A DNA stretch of 13,874 nucleotides, from positions 1 through 13,874 of the forward strand of contig JAYGED010000238.1 in assembly GCA_046582565.1 (NCBI GenBank), in the 5' to 3' direction. This document shows, piece by piece, positions 6,090 to 13,201 of this stretch. Position 1 is the first letter of the stretch, and each line of letters opens with the position of its first letter. Below the pieces are notes generated by a model that was given only the letters and a program-made list of their open reading frames with translations, ran no database searches and had not been told where the DNA came from. The stretch comes from JAYGED01 sp046582565 (lineage in GTDB: Bacteria > Pseudomonadota > Alphaproteobacteria > JAAXGF01). Both the position numbers and the translations under genes were made by a program.

Positions 6090-7328
6090 ATGAGTGGACA
6101 GACCGCACTTGATATCGATTTTTGCCGGGGCCATTTCCCGGCACTCGATAGCGGCTGGGTGTTCATGGAAAATGCCGGGGGAACCATGGTCCCCAAACAG
6201 GTGATCGATCGTCTCGCCGACTTCACATCTAATTTTCAGGTCCAGCCCGGTGAAGGCTACGAGCCTTCCATGCGCGGCGCCGACCGCATTGCCGAAGGGC
6301 GAGAAGCCCTGGCCGCGCTGATTGGCGCCGATACAAACGAAATCATCATTGGGCCGTCGACCACGTCGAATGTCTATGTGTTGTCTTACGCCCTGCGGCC
6401 CCTGTTGTCGGCGGGCGACGAGATTATCGTCACCAACCAGGATCACGAGGCCAACAACGGCTCCTGGCGGGCGCTCGAATCACGCGGCATGGTAATCCGC
6501 GAATGGTGCATGAATAGCGACAGTGACGATCTCGAAATCAAGGATCTCAAGGCCCTGCTGAACGAGCGCACCAAGCTGGTCTGCTTCACCCATTGTTCGA
6601 ACATCGTCGGCCTGGTCCATGACGTGGCGGCGATCACCGCCCTGGTCCATGAGGCGGGCGCTCTGGTCTGCGTCGACGGTGTCGCCTATGTTCCGCACCG
6701 CCGGGTCGATGTCCATGATCTCGATGTCGATTTCTATCTCTACAGCCCCTACAAGCTGCTCGGCCCCCATATGGGCGTGCTCTACGGCAAGCCCGAGCTG
6801 CTCTCCCTGTTGGCCAGCCAGAGCCATTATTTCCTCGACGAGGACGACTATCAGCGCAAGTTCTGCCCCGGCGGATACAACTATGAACTGACCGCCGCTG
6901 CCGCCGGTATCACGGAATATTTCGACGCGGTTCATTCGCATCATTTTCCCGGCGCCAACGTCGCGCGTTCCGAACGTATCGACGAAGTCATGGGTCTGTT
7001 CGCCGACCATGAAACCAAGCTGGCGCAGCCGATCGAGACATTCCTGCGCGCCCGCCCCGGCATCCATATGGCCGGGCAGGGCGCCGACAGCAGCCGCGAG
7101 AGGGTGGGGGTTATGTCGTTTTACGCCGAGGGGCGTAATTCAGGCGATATCATCCGCAATCTGCATGATCACAAGATCGGCGTCTATGCCGACGACTTCT
7201 ATGCCGCGCGCTGCATCGACGCCCTGGGGGCGCGGGAGCGCGGCGGTGTCATCCGGCCATCGCTGGCCCATTACAATTCAACCGAAGACGTCACCCGTCT
7301 GCTCGATCAGCTCGACCAAATTCTATGA
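6090..7328 (+). CDS. Class V PLP-dependent aminotransferase / cysteine-desulfurase-like enzyme
   Basis: This 412-aa fold-type I PLP enzyme belongs to the class V group, closest by pattern to the VC1184-like cysteine-desulfurase subfamily. Visible landmarks: FMENAGGTMVPKQV near the N-terminus; NQDHEANNGSW with His119, which stacks on PLP; VDGVAYVPH with Asp196, which contacts the pyridine nitrogen; SPYKLLGPH with Lys222, the Schiff-base lysine; and C-terminal GGVIRPSLAHYN, where the Arg should bind substrate carboxylate. The start is ATG 6090, with AGGGGGA at 6074-6080, 9 nt upstream. The frame stays open far upstream, but that part is antisense to the regulator gene and is spurious. The gene is first in the transporter operon, 40 bp before the binding protein. 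No Suf/Isc partners are nearby, so a catabolic transamination, lyase or desulfuration of the imported compound is more likely than Fe-S assembly. Substrate unknown. Confidence 0.88.
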   Translation: MSGQTALDIDFCRGHFPALDSGWVFMENAGGTMVPKQVIDRLADFTSNFQVQPGEGYEPSMRGADRIAEGREALAALIGADTNEIIIGPSTTSNVYVLSYALRPLLSAGDEIIVTNQDHEANNGSWRALESRGMVIREWCMNSDSDDLEIKDLKALLNERTKLVCFTHCSNIVGLVHDVAAITALVHEAGALVCVDGVAYVPHRRVDVHDLDVDFYLYSPYKLLGPHMGVLYGKPELLSLLASQSHYFLDEDDYQRKFCPGGYNYELTAAAAGITEYFDAVHSHHFPGANVARSERIDEVMGLFADHETKLAQPIETFLRARPGIHMAGQGADSSRERVGVMSFYAEGRNSGDIIRNLHDHKIGVYADDFYAARCIDALGARERGGVIRPSLAHYNSTEDVTRLLDQLDQIL

Positions 7329-7368
7329 TCGTTCGGCGGCATTATCAAACCAACAAGGAGGATTTACG

Positions 7369-8151
7369 ATGCTTAAACTATCTTCATTAATAACGGCCAT
7401 TTTGGCCATGGCGGTCGTTAGCACGGCGTCCGCTGAGACCCTGCGTGTCGGCATGGAATGCACCTATGCGCCGTTCAATTTCAAGAACACCGATGGCAAA
7501 CTCATGGGCTATGACGTCGATGTCGCCAAGGGTGTCGCGGGCCTGATCGGCGCTGATCTGGAATTTGTCTGCCAGAAGTGGGACGGCATGATCCCGGCCC
7601 TCCTGGCCAAGAAGTTCGATCTGGTCATCGCCTCCATGTCGATCACGGACAAACGTCTGAAGAAAATGGACTTCTCCGACACGTACCGCATTTCGGTCGG
7701 CCGCCTGGTCGGTAAAAAAGATGCCGGTTGGAACCTTTTCGATAGTTCGGACAAGCCGATTCCCGCCAACTTCGAGGGTCTCAAGGTCGGCCTGGAGCGG
7801 GCAACGACATATTCCGATTGGTTCGAAAATGAACTCCCAGGGGCCACCGTGGTTCTCTACGATTCCAATGAGGCGCTTTATCTCGATCTGGTGAATGGCC
7901 GGACCGATATGATCATGACCAATCCCATGAAGGCCCACCTCCGCTTTCTCAGCAAGGAAGACGGCGCTGGTTTTGAGTTTGTCAGCCCGCAGGTCGATGA
8001 GAGAAAATACTTCGGCATTGGTGTCGGCATTGGCCTCCGCCAGGGCAATGGTGAATTGAAAGCCCGTCTGAATGCCGCCTTGAAGACCCTGACTGATGAT
8101 GGCTGGCTGGAGAAATATGCTCTGCAGTATTTCCCCTTCGCAATCCATTAA
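7369..8151 (+). CDS. Periplasmic polar-amino-acid-type binding protein (SBP_bac_3)
   Basis: This 260-aa ABC-transporter solute receptor has a signal peptide at residues 1-22 (hydrophobic core, then STASA cut before ETLRVG). The mature part follows the LAO/HisJ pattern: ECTYAPF at the N-terminus, KWDGMIPALLAKKFD, IASMSITDKR with Arg96 for the ligand carboxylate, and the C-terminal KYFGIGVGIGL block. The start is ATG 7369, with AAGGAGG at 7355-7361, 7 nt upstream, the strongest ribosome site in the window. Aligned by eye to LAO/HisJ, the aspartate that binds the alpha-amino group is replaced by Asn185 (IMTNPMK), while Glu31 sits where LAO has its lysine-side-chain Asp. The ligand may therefore be an N-substituted or otherwise atypical amino acid, opine-like compounds included. 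A terminator follows the gene, the usual way to make receptor in excess of permeases. Confidence 0.93.
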   Translation: MLKLSSLITAILAMAVVSTASAETLRVGMECTYAPFNFKNTDGKLMGYDVDVAKGVAGLIGADLEFVCQKWDGMIPALLAKKFDLVIASMSITDKRLKKMDFSDTYRISVGRLVGKKDAGWNLFDSSDKPIPANFEGLKVGLERATTYSDWFENELPGATVVLYDSNEALYLDLVNGRTDMIMTNPMKAHLRFLSKEDGAGFEFVSPQVDERKYFGIGVGIGLRQGNGELKARLNAALKTLTDDGWLEKYALQYFPFAIH

Positions 8152-8191
8152 TATCAAATCGATGCTGGCCAATTAGGCCGCATTTCATGTC

Positions 8192-8232
8192 CGCGGTGGG
8201 GGCGCTGTATCGACCCCCACCGCGACTTTTTT
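8192..8232 (+). terminator. Strong Rho-independent terminator/attenuator inside the transporter operon
   Basis: A perfect 11-bp GC-rich stem (8192-8202 with 8214-8224) has an 11-nt loop and is followed by T6 at 8227-8232. It lies 41 nt after the binding-protein stop and 68 nt before the permease start. Partial read-through would give high receptor and lower permease/ATPase levels. The hairpin would also protect the upstream mRNA from 3' decay. No strong promoter consensus is evident between it and the permease gene. Confidence 0.9.
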
Positions 8233-8299
8233 ACTGAAATTTTATCCCTCTTGTGATGAGGCTAAATCACGCTGTGAGAGCCGAATGGAGTGAGTGGTC

Positions 8300-8995
8300 G
8301 TGGACGCAATAGACGGTTGGTGGGACGATTTTTTCTGGGGCTCACTCGTTGTTGTTGAGCTTTTTGTCGTCGCCCTGTTTTTGACGGTCCTGTTTGGCCT
8401 GCTTGGCGCCGCGGCAAAGCTGTCGGGGAATGGGCTCGCCAAAACGATTGCCAACGCCTATACGATCGTCTTTCGCGGCACGCCTGAGATTCTGGTGCTG
8501 TTGCTGTTTTACTTCGGCTCGGCCATTGCCCTGACGGCGATTGCCCAGATTTTCGATCCCGAAATCAAGTTTGTCGATTTCCCGCCATTCTGGGCCGGGT
8601 CTTTTGCCATCGCACTGATTATCGGTTCCTACGCGACGGAGACCTTTCGCGGCGCTTTTCTCGGCGTCGATCCAGGCCAGGTCGAGGCCGCCCGGGCTCT
8701 TGGCCTATCGAACATCAAGACATTCATGTACGTGCGCATTCCAGCCATGTGGCGGCTAGCGCTGCCGCCGTTCGGCAATCACATGCTGTCGCTGATCAAG
8801 GATACAGCGCTGGTTGCCATCATCGGCCTGGAAGAGACCCTGTTTGTCGCCGAACAGGCAATTGGCTACACCGCAAAGCCGTTTACCATGTATATCCTGG
8901 TCGGCGTGATCTATCTGGGCTTTTCAACGATCATCACCTTGTCGGTCATGGTGCTTGAGAAGTATGCCAACAAGCATCTGGAGGTCGCGCGATGA
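8300..8995 (+). CDS. Polar amino-acid ABC transporter permease (HisQ/OccQ type)
   Basis: This 231-aa inner-membrane permease of the HisMQ family has about five hydrophobic helices. The cytoplasmic EAA loop reads GVDPGQVEAARALGLS, followed by IPAMWRLALPPFGN, where the ATPase docks. FRGTPEILVLLLFYFGSA is the family's early signature. Two GTG starts are in frame, at 8294 and 8300. GGAG at 8287-8290 is only 3 nt from the first but 9 nt from the second, so I choose 8300. The stop overlaps the next permease start (ATGA at 8992-8995), typical of a heterodimeric permease pair. The leading 148-bp gap to the binding-protein gene contains the terminator at 8192-8232. Confidence 0.92.
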   Translation: MDAIDGWWDDFFWGSLVVVELFVVALFLTVLFGLLGAAAKLSGNGLAKTIANAYTIVFRGTPEILVLLLFYFGSAIALTAIAQIFDPEIKFVDFPPFWAGSFAIALIIGSYATETFRGAFLGVDPGQVEAARALGLSNIKTFMYVRIPAMWRLALPPFGNHMLSLIKDTALVAIIGLEETLFVAEQAIGYTAKPFTMYILVGVIYLGFSTIITLSVMVLEKYANKHLEVAR

Positions 8996-9687
8996 GCTTC
9001 GATCTTGCCCTGATCGCGAACAGCATTCCCAAAATACTTCTGGGAATTGGCCTGACATTCGAGCTGTTGTTCCTGTCGCTGTTTTTGGGCACGGTGCTCG
9101 CCATTTCCTTGCTGCTCATGCGAATCAGCGGCCGCTGGTATCTCTCAGCCCCGACAATGGTCTACATCTATATCTTTCGCGGCACCCCCATACTGGTGCA
9201 GATATTCATCATCTACTACGGCCTGCCGCAACTGGAGTTTATCCGCGAGAGTTTTTTTTGGCCGATACTGCGAGAGCCCTTTGGCTGCGCCATTATTGCC
9301 CTGACGCTGAATACCGGCGCCTATGTGTCGGAAATTTTTCGCGGCGGCGTGCTCGGTGTGGACCGTGGCCTGAAAGAAGCGGGCGCAGCGCTGGGACTTT
9401 CGGTCACCCATCGATTTATCTACATAACATCCCCGATCGCCATCCGTTTGTGCCTGCCGGCCTATAGCAACGACGTCATCAGCCTGATGAAGAGCACCGC
9501 CCTGGCCAGCACCATCACGCTGCTTGATATGATGGGGATCGCCCGAACCATTGTGGCAGAGACTTATGCGCCCTATGAAATATTTCTATCGGTGATGGTC
9601 ATCTATCTGATTATTACGTGGGTCATTCAGAGATTATTTGGCTGGATCGAGCGACGCATGAGCCGGCATGTAAGAAGCGAGGCATGA
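8992..9687 (+). CDS. Polar amino-acid ABC transporter permease (HisM/OccM type)
   Basis: This 231-aa second permease is the same size as its neighbour but clearly divergent in sequence. It carries FRGTPILVQIFIIYYGLPQ, the EAA loop GVDRGLKEAGAALGLS, and LPAYSNDVISLMKSTALAS, all typical of the HisM/GlnP superfamily. It has five predicted helices and a basic C-terminal tail. The 4-bp overlap with the preceding gene implies translational coupling, and the ATPase gene starts 1 nt after its stop. The pair should form the membrane channel for the solute delivered by the receptor encoded at 7369-8151. Confidence 0.93.
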   Translation: MSFDLALIANSIPKILLGIGLTFELLFLSLFLGTVLAISLLLMRISGRWYLSAPTMVYIYIFRGTPILVQIFIIYYGLPQLEFIRESFFWPILREPFGCAIIALTLNTGAYVSEIFRGGVLGVDRGLKEAGAALGLSVTHRFIYITSPIAIRLCLPAYSNDVISLMKSTALASTITLLDMMGIARTIVAETYAPYEIFLSVMVIYLIITWVIQRLFGWIERRMSRHVRSEA

Positions 9688-9688
9688 G

Positions 9689-10441
9689 ATGAGCGATAGC
9701 AACCAGACAACCATCATCCAACTGGAGAATGTCGATAAATTCTTCGGCGATTTCCAGGCGCTGAAAAATATCAGCCTGTCGGTGAAAAAAGGCGAGAAGA
9801 TTGTCGTTTGCGGCCCGTCCGGGTCCGGCAAGTCGACCCTGATCCGCTGTATCAACCGGCTCGAGGAACACAACAACGGCAAGATTGTCGTCAACGGCCA
9901 TGAGCTTACCAGCGATGTGGCCGATATCGATGCGGTGCGCAGCGAAGTCGGCATGGTGTTTCAGAATTTCAATCTGTTTCCCCATCTGACGATCATCAAG
10001 AATCTCATGCTGGCGCCCAGGAAGGTGCGCAAAGTCTCGAAGTCCGAGGCCCATGACACGGCCATGAAGTATCTTGAGAGGGTGAAAATCCCGGAGCAGG
10101 CGGACAAGTACCCGAGCCAGCTTTCCGGCGGCCAGCAGCAGCGTGTGGCCATTGCCAGAGCGCTCTGCATGAACCCCGAGATCATGCTGTTTGATGAGCC
10201 GACCTCGGCGCTCGATCCGGAAATGATCAGCGAAGTGCTCGACGTGATGACGGATTTGGCGCGCGACGGCATGACCATGATTGTGGTGACCCACGAGATG
10301 GGCTTTGCGCGCTCGGTGGCCGACAATGTGATTTTCATGGATGAAGGTGAGATCGTCGAGTCGAACCCGCCGGAAGAATTTTTCAACAACCCGAAGAACG
10401 AGCGAACCAAGCTGTTCCTCTCACAAATCCTCTCCCATTAG
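9689..10441 (+). CDS. Polar amino-acid ABC transporter ATP-binding protein (HisP/GlnQ type)
   Basis: This 250-aa nucleotide-binding subunit energises import at the inner face of the membrane. All motifs are present: Walker A GPSGSGKST at residues 42-50 (Lys48), Q-loop VFQNFNLFPHLT, signature LSGGQQQR from Leu145, Walker B IMLFDEP with Asp169 and catalytic Glu170, D-loop SALDPE, and switch His202 in VVTHEMGFA. Length and the NLFPHLT/EMGFAR wording are characteristic of the polar-amino-acid subfamily. The ATG follows the permease stop after a single nucleotide. The phosphatase gene begins 6 nt after its own stop. Confidence 0.96.
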   Translation: MSDSNQTTIIQLENVDKFFGDFQALKNISLSVKKGEKIVVCGPSGSGKSTLIRCINRLEEHNNGKIVVNGHELTSDVADIDAVRSEVGMVFQNFNLFPHLTIIKNLMLAPRKVRKVSKSEAHDTAMKYLERVKIPEQADKYPSQLSGGQQQRVAIARALCMNPEIMLFDEPTSALDPEMISEVLDVMTDLARDGMTMIVVTHEMGFARSVADNVIFMDEGEIVESNPPEEFFNNPKNERTKLFLSQILSH

Positions 10442-10447
10442 GACCCT

Positions 10448-11212
10448 ATGAAAGACTTTCAGGCTTTTGCCGAAGCGCTGGCTGACGCCAGCCGCGCCAT
10501 GCTCATCGAAGCGGCCCGCAAGTCGTTCACGGGCGAGATGAAATCTGACGGCAGCCCAGTGACGGTGATCGATCAGGCGGTTGAGAAGCGCCTTCGTGAA
10601 ATGATCAGCGCCGCCTATCCTGACCATGGCATCGTCGGCGAAGAACATGGCGAGACGAACCCCGACAAAGGCTATGTCTGGGTTCTCGATCCGATCGACG
10701 GAACCCTGCCGTTTCTCGCCGGCATTCCGGTCTATGGCACCTTGATCGCCTTGCTCCAGGACGGGGTGCCGCAGCTCGGCCTGATCGATATGCCGCCGAC
10801 CGGCGAGCGTTGGATCGGGTGCGCTGGATCGCCGACCACCCACAACGGCGCGCCGGTCCGGGTGCGGGCTTGCGACTCTCTCTCTCAGGCAATGCTGTCG
10901 ACCAGCAACATCGATTACTATGTCGAGCAGGACTTAACGGCGTTTGAGCGATTAAAGGCGGCGACCCGTTTGAATGTCTACGGCGGCAGCTGCATGGCCT
11001 ATGCCCAGATCGCCTCGGGGCGCATCGATGTCGGTGTCGATGTCACCTTCGATGTCTTCGATTATCTCGCCCTGGTGCCGATTATCGAAGGCGCTGGCGG
11101 AATTATCACCGACTGGCGGGGCGAGCCCCTGACCCTGGCGTCCGGCGACCGCCTGATCGCCGCCGGCGATGCGCGTATCCATGACGCCGCTGTGCAGATC
11201 CTGGCGGGGTAA
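10448..11212 (+). CDS. Inositol-monophosphatase-family phosphatase, HisN-like
   Basis: This 254-aa Mg-dependent, Li-sensitive-type phosphatase has the family metal ligands: Glu65/Glu66 in GEEHG, Asp81 and Asp84 in LDPIDGT, and Asp205 in VFDYLALVPIIEGAGG. The last motif, and the stretch around FLAGIPVYGTLIAL, resemble the histidinol-phosphatase (HisN) branch more than classical inositol monophosphatase, which normally has WD before the AA/LA. In HisN-type enzymes the product would be histidinol. The gene starts 6 nt after the transporter ATPase, and its AGGA (10440-10443) overlaps that stop codon, so it belongs to the operon. No other histidine genes are near. Dephosphorylation of an imported or PLP-enzyme-derived phosphorylated metabolite is therefore equally possible. 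The next gene is convergent, 9 bp away, with no terminator between. Confidence 0.88.
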   Translation: MKDFQAFAEALADASRAMLIEAARKSFTGEMKSDGSPVTVIDQAVEKRLREMISAAYPDHGIVGEEHGETNPDKGYVWVLDPIDGTLPFLAGIPVYGTLIALLQDGVPQLGLIDMPPTGERWIGCAGSPTTHNGAPVRVRACDSLSQAMLSTSNIDYYVEQDLTAFERLKAATRLNVYGGSCMAYAQIASGRIDVGVDVTFDVFDYLALVPIIEGAGGIITDWRGEPLTLASGDRLIAAGDARIHDAAVQILAG

Positions 11213-11221
11213 CAGAGGCCG

Positions 11222-12100
11222 CTACTCCCTGTAGGCTTGGCCGTCGCGGTAAAGCTCAAGGCGACTCTCGGCGGCCTCGACCGGATTGCCTGCCGCCCGC
11301 AGCAATTCAATCATGCGCTCCTGCGTGGCCACGGCGTCATCGAACCGGCCGGCAGCGGCGTATGAGGCGGCGAGGGTCTCGAGGGTCTCGGCGCCGTTGA
11401 ACAGGGCTACCGCCTCAAGCGCCAAGCTAACCGCCTTGTTGGCGTTGTCTTGGCTGGCGGCGCCGGCCCGCACCAGACTCCAGGCCTGATTGTTCAACGC
11501 TTTGGCTAAGTGGAGCACCGCTTCGGCGTCATCGGGCGTCAGGCAGATCACCGTCTTCAAGTCGGAAATAGCCAGTTCGTATTGGCGCTTCGACAAGAAT
11601 ATCAGGGCGCGGTATTTGAACGCGGACGGATCGTTTGGTGCAAGACGAACCGCTTCACTAATATCAGAGAGCGCCAGTTCCGCATTTCCATCGCTCAATA
11701 TCAACAGGCCCCGCGCCAGATACCCCCGCGCATCATTGGGGTCTATGCGAATCGCCAAGCCAAAGTCGGTGTAAGCCAGATGCCTGCTTCCGGTTGCGAG
11801 ATACAGGGCGCCCCGGGCGAGCAGGGTCTCCACGAGGAAGGGTTTCATGGAGAGCGCCCGGCTGAAATCATCTATTGCCCGGGCACGGTCCCCCATCTCA
11901 TTGAATTTGATTCCCCGATTGATATAGCTGTTCGCCTGCTCCTCGGTCGACAGATAACCAGACCGTATTGCCTTCGTGCAGAGTTGGATCGCCTCGATGC
12001 CGCTTGATCGCTCGCACTGCTTGGCGTCATCAACAGCACCGGCTCGCGCCAGACTGCTAATCACCGCGAAGGTGACAAGCGCAATGAAAAGCCTGATCAT
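11222..12100 (-). CDS. Exported tetratricopeptide-repeat protein
   Basis: This 292-aa protein begins with a signal peptide (MIRLFIALVTFAVISSLARA, cut before GAVDD), so it should be periplasmic. I chose ATG 12098-12100 for that reason; an in-frame ATG at 12130 would put ten polar residues before it. At least four consecutive TPR units follow (around YINRGIKFNEMGDRARAIDDFSRALSMKP, each ending in a P-rich turn such as IDPND, LAPND, LTPDD). A further TPR-like unit lies near the C-terminus (AASYAAAGRFDDAVATQERM). The N-terminal Cys pair (KQCERSSGIEAIQLC) could form a disulfide. TPRs are protein-interaction scaffolds; the partner is unknown. It is convergent with the phosphatase gene and divergent from the membrane-protein gene. 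A role in the transporter operon is not supported. Confidence 0.85.
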   Translation of the reverse strand: MIRLFIALVTFAVISSLARAGAVDDAKQCERSSGIEAIQLCTKAIRSGYLSTEEQANSYINRGIKFNEMGDRARAIDDFSRALSMKPFLVETLLARGALYLATGSRHLAYTDFGLAIRIDPNDARGYLARGLLILSDGNAELALSDISEAVRLAPNDPSAFKYRALIFLSKRQYELAISDLKTVICLTPDDAEAVLHLAKALNNQAWSLVRAGAASQDNANKAVSLALEAVALFNGAETLETLAASYAAAGRFDDAVATQERMIELLRAAGNPVEAAESRLELYRDGQAYRE

Positions 12101-12169
12101 GACACTGACTCGTTTGGAGCTGGGACCCATTTGGCGCTGGGAGCCCCATCGTAGCAGATTTTCGGGGCC

Positions 12170-12186
12170 GGGTTACAGCTTAACCC
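12170..12186. promoter_or_regulatory. Inverted repeat in the divergent TPR/membrane-protein spacer
   Basis: GGGTTA (12170-12175) and TAACCC (12181-12186) are perfect arms around a 5-bp centre. It sits 70 bp outside the TPR gene start and 65 bp before the membrane-protein start. A shared operator is possible, but a chance palindrome of this size is common. No adjacent regulator gene points to a binder. Confidence 0.25.
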
Positions 12187-12250
12187 CTTGCTAAGACGTG
12201 GCGAACTACAGTAGGGCACGGTAGTACATCAGCCACTAAACGCTCATCCC

Positions 12251-12883
12251 ATGGAAAATTTATCAGACGTTTTTACCCAGTGGCGTCTCTCGTTGTTTCG
12301 GTTCCACGACTGGTTTGAAGAGCTGCGTTATACAACCCGGTATTTCCATCCCAAGACGTTCCTCTTCTTCGTGGTCCTGAACCTTGCATGCTTTTGGTGG
12401 GCGCTGCTGACGGCATATCCCGATTTGCTGACGGGGCCGGGAGCCGATGAATACAGCCTGATGGGGTTCCCCGTAGCGATTCTCGGCGCCCTGTTCGATA
12501 GCCTTTCGCTGCTGGTGACGATCTATATCGTCAAGCGGGCTCTGAACTCGCGGAGCAACCTGAGCTACCTGGGCTTTCTCTGCATCGATCTGTTGATCGC
12601 GCTGTTGGCGACGTTATGGGTGATGTTCGCCTTCATGGTTTCCGGCTGGCTGGTGAGCTTTGTCCTGGCCATACCGGAAACCTTCGAGGACCGCACGGTT
12701 CTCTATCAAGGGCGCGTAACGAGCATTTTCGACGACCCCTTCAGCGCCGACAATCTGAGAAACATTTATTTCGGGGTGATCATGGGTGCGTCCGCCCTAT
12801 TGCCGACGCTGTTTCATTTGTTCCTCATGGGGAAATCGCTGTTCGGCTCGGTGGGCCGTCGGGCCGGTGTTTATCGCGCCTGA
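12251..12883 (+). CDS. Unrecognised membrane protein, four predicted helices
   Basis: I do not recognise this 210-aa protein. A polar, aromatic-rich N-terminus (residues 1-35; several Trp, Phe and Arg) precedes hydrophobic segments at about 36-56, 73-94, 108-140 (long, perhaps bent) and 172-194. The 140-172 loop is acidic (PETFEDR, FDDPFSAD), and a short basic tail RRAGVYRA ends the chain. There is no signal peptide, no enzyme motif and no cysteine cluster. The reading frame is convincing: strongly hydrophobic blocks, start ATG 12251, and about 120-150 bp between it and the divergent TPR gene. The Shine-Dalgarno is weak. Its position opposite an exported TPR protein may mean shared envelope function, but that is only context. 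Confidence 0.75.
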   Translation: MENLSDVFTQWRLSLFRFHDWFEELRYTTRYFHPKTFLFFVVLNLACFWWALLTAYPDLLTGPGADEYSLMGFPVAILGALFDSLSLLVTIYIVKRALNSRSNLSYLGFLCIDLLIALLATLWVMFAFMVSGWLVSFVLAIPETFEDRTVLYQGRVTSIFDDPFSADNLRNIYFGVIMGASALLPTLFHLFLMGKSLFGSVGRRAGVYRA

Positions 12884-13201
12884 AAACATGTATCGGACGT
12901 GAATTGACTGAAGAATTGTTCTTTCAATTCCGTGCCTTGAATTCGCGCCCGCCTCTGTGTAAGTTTGTCGTTGAGAAATTTGCGTTTCATCAAATTTCGG
13001 GGAAGGGGTTGCTCAAGGCGATCTGTTGATACGAGTAAGGTCCATCAGAGATTATTTTGGACATCGGTTTGGGGGGTATACTTTTTGGCTGTCGCTTATG
13101 ACAGAATCTTTCCCAAGACAATCAACGTTTTCGTTTAAACCCTCGAAGGGCGGCGTCAGGGGAAAGCAAACCGGTCAGCACAATCCCAGAATTGGTCGAT
13201 C
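12884..13201. other. Gene-free stretch with small inverted repeats
   Basis: No convincing gene is seen in these 318 bp. At 12901-12930, a 12-bp stem can form (GAATTGA with TCAATTC, then AAGAA with TTCTT) with a 3-nt bulge and a TTG loop; no T-run follows, so it is a poor terminator. A second 7-bp repeat, GAAATTT/AAATTTC, spans 12975-12998. A short plus-strand frame at 13026-13217 has no family likeness or ribosome site. The left end of the IS6 element must lie somewhere near 13150-13200, but no terminal repeat could be fixed because the other end is outside the window. Confidence 0.5.

Noticed and set aside
11510..12007. 165-codon plus-strand frame
   Set aside because: It is antisense to the TPR gene, whose repeats are unmistakable. 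The plus frame shows no recognisable features.
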